DNA from: JBMNFI01 sp050949225
GTDB taxonomy: Bacteria; Bacillota; Dehalobacteriia; UBA4068
Direction of reading: 5' to 3'
Assembly: GCA_050949225.1 (NCBI GenBank)
Contig: JBMNFI010000001.1
Coordinates: 186,001 to 250,000 of the forward strand
Length of the DNA: 64,000 bases
The position numbers and the translations under genes were made by a program. Of the stretch, positions 59,752-64,000 are shown piece by piece (position 1 is the first letter of the stretch; each line of letters starts with the position of its first letter). The notes beneath the pieces are model-generated. The model was given only the letters and a program-made list of their open reading frames with translations, searched no databases and was not told where the DNA came from.

Positions 59752-59781
59752 CAGTATGACCGCCCGCCGTCATAAATATAC
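59752..59781 (-). promoter_or_regulatory. Sigma-F-like promoter of sigG
   Basis: On the minus strand GTATA (complement of 59777-59781) and GGTCATACTG (complement of 59752-59761) are 15 bases apart. These agree with the sigma-F consensus GYATA and GGNNANANTN, with one base less spacing than usual. Sigma-F control of sigG is known in B. subtilis. Confidence 0.6.
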
Positions 59782-59833
59782 TCGACAAAAAAAGACCTCT
59801 TGGCCAATTTTGTCGCCTTAATTAATGACAATA

Positions 59834-59863
59834 AAAAACCCCTCTTTTAAAAGAGGGGTTTTT
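59834..59863 (-). terminator. Terminator after sigE
   Basis: A perfect 15-bp inverted repeat AAAAACCCCTCTTTT / AAAAGAGGGGTTTTT without a spacer ends the spoIIGA-sigE transcript before sigG. Confidence 0.88.
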
Positions 59864-59876
59864 AAGTGAGGGTTTT

Positions 59877-60608
59877 TTACTCTGCCTTACAGATATCTTT
59901 TTGCAGCTTGCGGATAATACGTTTTTCTAAACGTGAAATATATGATTGAGAAATGCCCAGCATCTGGGCAACTTCTTTCTGTGTTTTCTCTAAGCTGCCG
60001 CCCAAACCAAAACGCATTTCCATAATAGTTTTTTCACGCGTACTAAGGTTTTTCATGGCGGCAAATAAAAGACTTCTTTCTATTTCGCCCTCAATCGCCT
60101 TGTAAATAATGTCGCTTTCCGTACCCAAAACATCTGATAACAATAATTCATTGCCGTCCCAATCAATGTTCAGCGGCTCATCCAAAGATATTTCTGTTTT
60201 CAGCTTATTGGTGCGCCGCAAATGCATGAGAATTTCATTTTCAATGCAGCGTGAGGCATAAGTTGCCAGCTTAATATTTTTACCGGGATCAAAAGTATTG
60301 ACGGCCTTAATCAGACCAATTGTACCGATAGAAATTAAATCTTCTATATTAATACCGGTATTTTCAAATTTGCGTGCTATATAAACCACTAAACGCAAAT
60401 TATGCTCGATTAAAACCTGTTTTATCCCCGCATCCCCGGCTGCCAAAAGTATCAAGGCCTTTTTTTCCTCTTCACTGTTAAGCGGCGAGGGTAAAGTTTC
60501 GCTGCCTCCGATATAATAAATTGGCCGACGAATCTTACCTAAAACCTTTAAAAAGAGCAGCTGCAAGCGATGTGCTAATTTATGTATCCGGACAACTATT
60601 TTATTCAT
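59877..60608 (-). CDS. sigE: Mother-cell sigma factor SigE (pro-protein)
   Basis: The 243-residue protein has a pro-sequence of about 25-30 residues (MNKIVVRIHKLAHRLQLLFL) with the cleavage region YYIGGSETLP. Region 2 (NLRLVVYIARKFENTGINIEDLISIGTIGLIKAVNTFDP) and region 4 (TQKEVAQMLGISQSYISRLEKR) follow. SpoIIGA, encoded just upstream, removes the pro-sequence. The ATG overlaps the spoIIGA stop by 4 bases. Confidence 0.96.
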   Translation of the reverse strand: MNKIVVRIHKLAHRLQLLFLKVLGKIRRPIYYIGGSETLPSPLNSEEEKKALILLAAGDAGIKQVLIEHNLRLVVYIARKFENTGINIEDLISIGTIGLIKAVNTFDPGKNIKLATYASRCIENEILMHLRRTNKLKTEISLDEPLNIDWDGNELLLSDVLGTESDIIYKAIEGEIERSLLFAAMKNLSTREKTIMEMRFGLGGSLEKTQKEVAQMLGISQSYISRLEKRIIRKLQKDICKAE

Positions 60609-61552
60609 ACCAACGACTCCTTTTTGGGTTTTTTGCTATAGAGTGGGCGAGCAACATCCAGCACGGCGGGGTTAATGACTGCTTGATAATTTTCACCCTT
60701 ACCTAGATTTTGATCATGCAATGCCACAATAACCTGCTCTGTTTCACTTTTTTTGTGATGATAAATAACTGTTTTGTCCGGCATGAATCCCAAAAGCAGA
60801 CCATGTTTTTTACCAATCGAGGTAAAAGGAATCAAGCGCAAACGCTTACTTAAGCTATAATCATCTAGGCTTATTTCCTGTAAAATTTTAGTGGGATCAT
60901 CCCCTCCGTATTGCTGGTATAATTGGCGAAGTTTCTGCGGAAAGAGGCTTTCCAGAGCTTGATATTCGGCAACAATGACCGGCGAAGTACTGATAGGATC
61001 AACCAGAGCATTACCCGTATCAATTAAGGCGGTCAACAGGGTTTGTCGTCCCTGTAAAAAAATTTCTATATTGACTTGAAAGTCCTTTTTTTGCCAATTA
61101 CGTTTGAGCCATAAAAAGCCTTTACGAGCCAATACCACTGCTATAATCAGGGCAAAAATCAAAGAGCCTCCGCGAACAATTTGTGTACCGGCAATATCAA
61201 CATTTGCCCCCTCAAGCAGCGAAGAACCACCCAATACAGCACCTGCCATGGCAAAAGCAATCAGATAAAAAACACCTACACTTTGTAAAAAGGGTCTCCA
61301 GCCTTGAAAGGCAAAAGCAATACGTAGCAAAAGAAAAGAAAAAGCCACTTTGATAATCATGGTGTAAAGAACTTCCAAACCGGGGAAAATAAAACCCACG
61401 CCATATAAAGCTCCTATAAAAGCCGCCAAGAGCAGTCGCGGATAATTAGCTGTAAGGCGCAGAAATCTTCCTGTTGCCCATAAAAGAAAAAAATCCATAA
61501 AAAGGTTCAAGAAAAACAGGACATCGGCGTAAACTGTATATGTTTGAATCAT
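60605..61552 (-). CDS. spoIIGA: Sigma-E processing peptidase SpoIIGA
   Basis: The 315-residue protease has five N-terminal membrane segments and a C-terminal aspartic protease domain with LIDTGNALVDPIS, where DTG is the active site. It cleaves pro-sigma-E in the mother cell when stimulated by SpoIIR (58270-58917). The start ATG follows AAAGGAGT. The gene heads the spoIIGA-sigE operon. Confidence 0.96.
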   Translation of the reverse strand: MIQTYTVYADVLFFLNLFMDFFLLWATGRFLRLTANYPRLLLAAFIGALYGVGFIFPGLEVLYTMIIKVAFSFLLLRIAFAFQGWRPFLQSVGVFYLIAFAMAGAVLGGSSLLEGANVDIAGTQIVRGGSLIFALIIAVVLARKGFLWLKRNWQKKDFQVNIEIFLQGRQTLLTALIDTGNALVDPISTSPVIVAEYQALESLFPQKLRQLYQQYGGDDPTKILQEISLDDYSLSKRLRLIPFTSIGKKHGLLLGFMPDKTVIYHHKKSETEQVIVALHDQNLGKGENYQAVINPAVLDVARPLYSKKPKKESLV

Positions 61553-61584
61553 GGCGACTCCTTTCGCTGATTAATACTCTTAAA

Positions 61585-61616
61585 AATATATGAGATCAGC
61601 CGGCATAGTATGTCAA
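61585..61616 (-). promoter_or_regulatory. spoIIG-type promoter with long spacer
   Basis: On the minus strand a consensus TTGACA (complement of 61611-61616) and TATATT (complement of 61585-61590) are 20 bases apart. The B. subtilis spoIIG promoter also has an abnormally long spacer and needs Spo0A. No clear 0A box was found. Confidence 0.6.
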
Positions 61617-61640
61617 GTTTGCCTCACTGATCCCATTATA

Positions 61641-61681
61641 AAAGACAGCGTTTGCAAAAAATGTTGCAAACAGCCGTCTTT
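61641..61681 (-). terminator. Hairpin after the spore protein gene
   Basis: AAAGAC-GC-GTTTGCA pairs with TGCAAAC-GC-GTCTTT (small mismatches) and is followed on the minus strand by TTTTATAAT. Confidence 0.7.
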
Positions 61682-61717
61682 GAACAAACAAATACTTAGT
61701 TTAAATAGTTTTTTATA

Positions 61718-61936
61718 CTAATTATCTTGATCTTTAGCTAACAAAAGCTCTTTTTTACGTTGAGAAAAAACACCGCCAAGCCTGCCGGATTCAACGGCCG
61801 AAAGCCCCGCCCACCCGTCTTTCTCCACCTTGGACCAGATACCAAGTTCCTTGGCCACTTCAATTTTCAACTTCTCCCAATCCGCCGGTCTTTTCTTCAT
61901 TACACTTTTTTTCGAGCGTTTGGTTTTTTCTGCCAT
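61718..61936 (-). CDS. Alpha/beta-type small acid-soluble spore protein
   Basis: A 72-residue protein with the SASP signature KIEVAKELGIWSKV and GWAGLSAVESGRLGG, the latter including the Glu-Ser/Gly cleavage-like region read by the spore protease GPR. The basic N-terminus (KTKRSKKSVMKKR) is longer than in the classical type. These proteins coat spore DNA. The start is ATG 61936 behind GAGGTGA. A sigma-G promoter is expected upstream but was not clearly seen. Confidence 0.85.
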   Translation of the reverse strand: MAEKTKRSKKSVMKKRPADWEKLKIEVAKELGIWSKVEKDGWAGLSAVESGRLGGVFSQRKKELLLAKDQDN

Positions 61937-61976
61937 GTTTATCACCTCAAGGCTATTGTGTGTGCAAAAAAAGTTT

Positions 61977-62606
61977 TTATACCTCAGAAACCAGATAACC
62001 ATCAAGACCCAAATCATGCAAAACCAAAGAACCTTGTGTTATGTTCGCCAGCTCAGATGCCATTATCTGTTCTTTTCCCCGCTCCACCAAAACAATAAAA
62101 GAAACCGCCTGAGTAAAATTTTTTTGCTCAATGCTCCAACCTTTGCGAGCCAGATAAGCCGTAATTTTTTCCACATAAGGGTAATCAAAATTCAAACTGT
62201 ATTTGTGCGCAGAGCGCTTTTTAATCATGGTTGCCTGTTCGATCGCCAGGGCAGCGGCCTTACCATAAGCCCTGGTCAAGCTACCTGTACCTAGAAGCAC
62301 GCCACCAAAATAACGTACAACCACAATCATCGTCTGTATTAAGCCTGCTTTATCGAGAACCTCTAAAATTGGTTTACCGGCTGTGCCGGAGGGCTCGCCA
62401 TCATCAAAAGAGCGGCGCAACTGTTCATCGACAATATAAGCGTAAACATGATGCCGAGCATCATGATATTGGGTTTTAATGGAGGAAATAAAATCCTGTG
62501 CCTCTTTTTCATGAGAAATAGGAACGGCATAGGCAATAAAGCGTGATTTTTTTTCCGTAATCTGTGTTGAAACGGCAGCAGTAATCGTCAAAAATTCAGC
62601 AGACAT
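61977..62606 (-). CDS. yigZ: YigZ/IMPACT family protein
   Basis: The 209-residue protein has the IMPACT domain with TEKKSRFIAYAVPI, HVYAYIVDEQLRRSFDDGEPSGTAGKPIL and VVVRYFGGVLLGTGSLTRAYGKAA, then a ferredoxin-like C-terminal domain. A role in translation or RNA binding is suspected for the family. The ATG follows AGAGGAG. It lies downstream of the about 600-base leader/RNA region and may be expressed from the promoter at 63266-63294. Confidence 0.93.
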   Translation of the reverse strand: MSAEFLTITAAVSTQITEKKSRFIAYAVPISHEKEAQDFISSIKTQYHDARHHVYAYIVDEQLRRSFDDGEPSGTAGKPILEVLDKAGLIQTMIVVVRYFGGVLLGTGSLTRAYGKAAALAIEQATMIKKRSAHKYSLNFDYPYVEKITAYLARKGWSIEQKNFTQAVSFIVLVERGKEQIMASELANITQGSLVLHDLGLDGYLVSEV

Positions 62607-62636
62607 AAAAAAACTCCTCTTTCAAGCTTATTATTT

Positions 62637-62807
62637 TTATTCCACAACTAGAAAGGTTTTTCCTGCCCGATAAATGCGAATAAGCAGGTCATCTACTCTA
62701 ATTACGAGCTTTGACCTGCTTATTCTTCGAGGTGTACTTGCAAAATAGTACTCCTCCTTTCTTATTTTGCCCCATTTTTTTACTAAATTGGCTTTTTTTA
62801 AATCCAT
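62637..62807 (-). CDS. Possible 56-residue protein upstream of yigZ
   Basis: An ATG at 62807 with GGAG only two bases before it opens a frame of 56 residues (start MDLKKANLVKK, end RIYRAGKTFLVVE) ending 31 bases before yigZ. Composition is basic with a hydrophobic end, plausible for a real small protein, but the frame overlaps a perfect 14-bp inverted repeat (62678-62691 with 62712-62725) and the distal arm of a long-range pairing, which favours structured RNA. I recognise no family. It is offered as an alternative to the RNA reading. Confidence 0.35.
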   Translation of the reverse strand: MDLKKANLVKKWGKIRKEEYYFASTPRRISRSKLVIRVDDLLIRIYRAGKTFLVVE

Positions 62808-62829
62808 CGCTCCAATTAAAGAAATCTTC

Positions 62830-62867
62830 TTTTTGAAACCTGTTTTTGAAACCTGTTTTGAAACCTT
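62830..62867 (-). repeat. 13-bp tandem repeats in the yigZ leader
   Basis: TTTTTGAAACCTG occurs at 62830-62842 and 62843-62855, and TTTTGAAACCTT follows at 62856-62867. Confidence 0.88.
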
Positions 62868-63141
62868 CTTCTTTTGGAAAATGCACCATCGTGTGAATTG
62901 TTTTTACGTCCGCTTAAATATCAAAGGTTTTTAGAGACTATCTGACAGTAATGACAGATCTGGGATTTTGCCTCTTCGGATAGAATATTCATCCGAGATT
63001 TCTGGTTGAAGAATCTCTTCTTAGGGAAGTCTCTTTCCTGACTTCTACCCGTCAAAATCAACTTTCAGACCATCATAGCTTACATCCTTTTGCCATCTCT
63101 GTAATCGAACCTTTCACCAAAACTCATTATCTTCATCTTCG

Positions 63142-63174
63142 TAAGACTTTCATAAGACTTTCATAAGACTTTCA
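63142..63174 (-). repeat. Three 11-bp perfect tandem repeats in the yigZ leader
   Basis: TAAGACTTTCA is repeated at 63142-63152, 63153-63163 and 63164-63174. On the minus strand each gives TGAAAGTCTTA. Confidence 0.93.
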
Positions 63175-63265
63175 GAATTCTAGTGACCAACAACTCAACA
63201 CTTGTTATCGCCAATTGATGGGGCTGGCTTCATACTCGATTAAAAACCTTTCTGAAGTTAATTTT

Positions 63266-63294
63266 ATTATAAACTATTTTTAATATTCTGTCAA
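63266..63294 (-). promoter_or_regulatory. Perfect sigma-A promoter of the long leader/RNA
   Basis: On the minus strand TTGACA (complement of 63289-63294) and TATAAT (complement of 63266-63271) are exactly 17 bases apart. The start point would be near 63259. Confidence 0.85.
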
Positions 63295-63438
63295 CATGTT
63301 TTTTGAATATTATAAAACTTTTTTTTCATACAGGAATTAGCTGCCGCAATAGAGAATTATTATATATAAGAGAAGCTGATTTACGACAGTAAAAAAGTTC
63401 TCTTGCTTTTAATATCTTACTTCGAGGAGGGTTTTATA

Positions 63439-63693
63439 ATGGCAAAAGTTATTTTAGGTATTCAAGTTGATCAAAGAAAGCAAGTAGTGCAGGATGTGCA
63501 AACTCTTTTGACTGAATATGGCTGCTCAATCAAAACACGTTTGGGTATCCATCCCGCTGCCAGTGATGTTTGCAGTCAAAACGGCCTTATTTTGGTAGAA
63601 TTATTAGAGGATACTGAAGCGGAAGCAGCTAAATTAGAAAAAGATCTGGCTGCCCTTCCTACCGTAGTTGTGAAAAAAATGATTTTTGAATAA
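63439..63693 (+). CDS. TM1266-like small ACT-fold protein
   Basis: An 84-residue protein starting MAKVILGIQVDQRKQ, with EYGCSIKTRLGIH near residues 26-38, an internal cysteine pair region (SDVCSQNGLILVELL) and the end LPTVVVKKMIFE. The pattern is that of the TM1266 regulator family, more diverged than the copy at 329-574. No hydrogenase gene is adjacent in the window. ATG 63439 follows GAGGAGGG at a good distance; an ATG 36 bases earlier lacks a site. A strong terminator follows, so it is a single-gene unit. Confidence 0.75.
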   Translation: MAKVILGIQVDQRKQVVQDVQTLLTEYGCSIKTRLGIHPAASDVCSQNGLILVELLEDTEAEAAKLEKDLAALPTVVVKKMIFE

Positions 63694-63701
63694 ATCTTCT
63701 T

Positions 63702-63737
63702 AAAAAAGCTCCTTATTTAAAAATAAGGAGCTTTTTT
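63702..63737 (+). terminator. Intrinsic terminator after the TM1266-like gene
   Basis: A perfect stem AAAAAAGCTCCTTATTT / AAATAAGGAGCTTTTTT with a 2-base gap ends in a long T run. Confidence 0.92.
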
Positions 63738-63964
63738 TAATGCTTTGATTTTCATTTAAAGTTTGTAAATTGAGCTCATAAAGAATTGACAAACTGTGCG
63801 CCAGAGTAAAAAGCGCTCCCTCTTAAAGACAGCTTATAAATAAAGAAAATGCTTATCTCGGCTAAGCGTCAAAATAATTTTCCAAATTTATTTTAAAAGC
63901 TCATAAAATACTCGTTTCTTGGCATAATAACATTGTCTTAAAAACACAAGAAAGGAGTATTTTT

Positions 63965-64000
63965 ATGCCCAAACAAACTAAAAAATCACATTTTTTCATT
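63965..64000 (+). CDS. Partial gene cut by the window end
   Basis: ATG 63965 follows AAAGGAG by 7 bases, and 12 codons (MPKQTKKSHFFI) remain open to the end of the window. The basic start followed by hydrophobic residues could be the beginning of a membrane or exported protein. Bases 63738-63964 upstream hold a small hairpin GCTTA/TAAGC near 63852-63868 and no assigned promoter. Confidence 0.6.
   Translation, partial: MPKQTKKSHFFI

Larger units (their letters stand above)
62637..63260 (-). ncRNA. Candidate long structured RNA or leader upstream of yigZ
   Basis: This stretch of more than 600 bases follows a perfect sigma-A promoter and carries no gene of recognised family. Hairpins on the minus strand include AGAAGTC/GACTTC (near 63031-63050), UCGGAU/AUCCGA (62977-62997), GAAGA/UCUUC (near 63010-63022), GAGG-GUAC/GUAC-CCUC (62728-62755) and a 14-bp stem at 62678-62725. 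The 5' segment (63241-63253) can pair perfectly with two places: 12 bp with 62650-62661 and 11 bp with 62923-62933. Two blocks of tandem repeats lie inside. It may be a riboregulator, a large noncoding RNA or a degenerate gene. Confidence 0.5.

Noticed and set aside
61760..62294. Two plus-strand open frames of 112 and 154 codons
   Set aside because: They are antisense to the spore protein and yigZ genes and lack start signals and family resemblance.
62698..62889. 63-codon minus-strand open frame with repeated FK-rich residues
   Set aside because: The repeats come from 13-bp noncoding tandem repeats, no ribosome binding site precedes it, and its stop is in the loop of a hairpin; treated as part of the leader/RNA region.
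63142..63174. CRISPR-like repeats
   Set aside because: Only 11 bases long and directly adjacent without spacers.

Overview
The window looks like the chromosome of a low-GC, anaerobic, endospore-forming member of the Clostridia (Peptococcaceae-like is a guess; no 16S rRNA is present). Evidence for sporulation is the spoIIGA-sigE-sigG-spoIIR block, a SpoVK-type ATPase, an alpha/beta-type spore protein, YlmC and YneA/LexA-type genes. Evidence for anaerobic metabolism is [FeFe]-hydrogenase maturase HydE with a TM1266-type protein, a 2-hydroxyacyl-CoA dehydratase-activase pair, a four-subunit 2-oxoacid:ferredoxin oxidoreductase and several 4Fe-4S ferredoxin domains. Gene order follows the Firmicutes core in three places: mutS-mutL-miaA-hfq-spoVK-ynbB-(pdxS)-lexA/yneA; alaS-ireB-ruvX-DUF1292-mltG-U32 protease; and spoIIGA-sigE-sigG-ylmC-nrdR-yggS-sepF-yggT-ileS.

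Layout. 1-7 kb (+): structured leader, TM1266 protein, hydE, then a sigma-A promoter driving the activase/dehydratase-like pair and a lipoprotein. 7-12 kb: iron-dependent alcohol dehydrogenase, a DUF362-ferredoxin protein, a chloramphenicol acetyltransferase-like enzyme, DUF523 and a TtcA-like tRNA thiolase. 12-22.4 kb (+): mismatch repair, tRNA modification, Hfq, SpoVK, a PLP enzyme, PdxS, then the divergent lexA/yneA SOS control region. 22.4-23.1 kb: noncoding, rich in inverted repeats. 23-29 kb (-): miaB, recJ, secF, secD, yajC, with tRNA-Trp beyond. 29.4-36 kb: methyltransferase and glyoxalase-fold pair, then an acyl-CoA synthetase / TIM-barrel / oxidoreductase (gamma-delta-alpha-beta) operon. 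36-50 kb (-): U32 protease, mltG, DUF1292, ruvX, aldo/keto reductase, ireB, alaS, AI-2E-type permease, PRC-barrel, iscU, rarA, thioredoxin, tcdA, RluD-family synthase, lspA. 50-62.6 kb (-): pyrB, ileS, yggT, sepF, yggS, HlyD-like, nrdR, (ylmC on +), spoIIR, sigG, sigE, spoIIGA, spore protein, yigZ. 62.6-63.3 kb: a long leader or noncoding RNA region with a consensus promoter. The end holds a second TM1266-like gene and the first 12 codons of another gene.

The most unusual signals are: (i) an about 600-nt region on the minus strand (62637-63294) with a perfect sigma-A promoter, internal tandem repeats, many hairpins and two competing perfect long-range pairings for its 5' end; (ii) two genes whose family-consistent N-termini require non-canonical start codons behind strong Shine-Dalgarno sites (AUU for the YnbB-type enzyme, AUA for YggT); (iii) repeated short perfect tandem duplications that lie on or next to stop codons of at least five genes, although mutS and mutL look intact; (iv) two further intergenic stretches, upstream of the TM1266 gene and between yneA and miaB, with serial or competing hairpins that match no riboswitch I recognise.

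Start codons were chosen from Shine-Dalgarno spacing and family N-termini. TTG is used unusually often by this criterion (mltG, alaS, sigG, AI-2E permease, PRC-barrel, aldo/keto reductase, yajC). No rRNA, CRISPR array, insertion sequence or prophage gene was seen.
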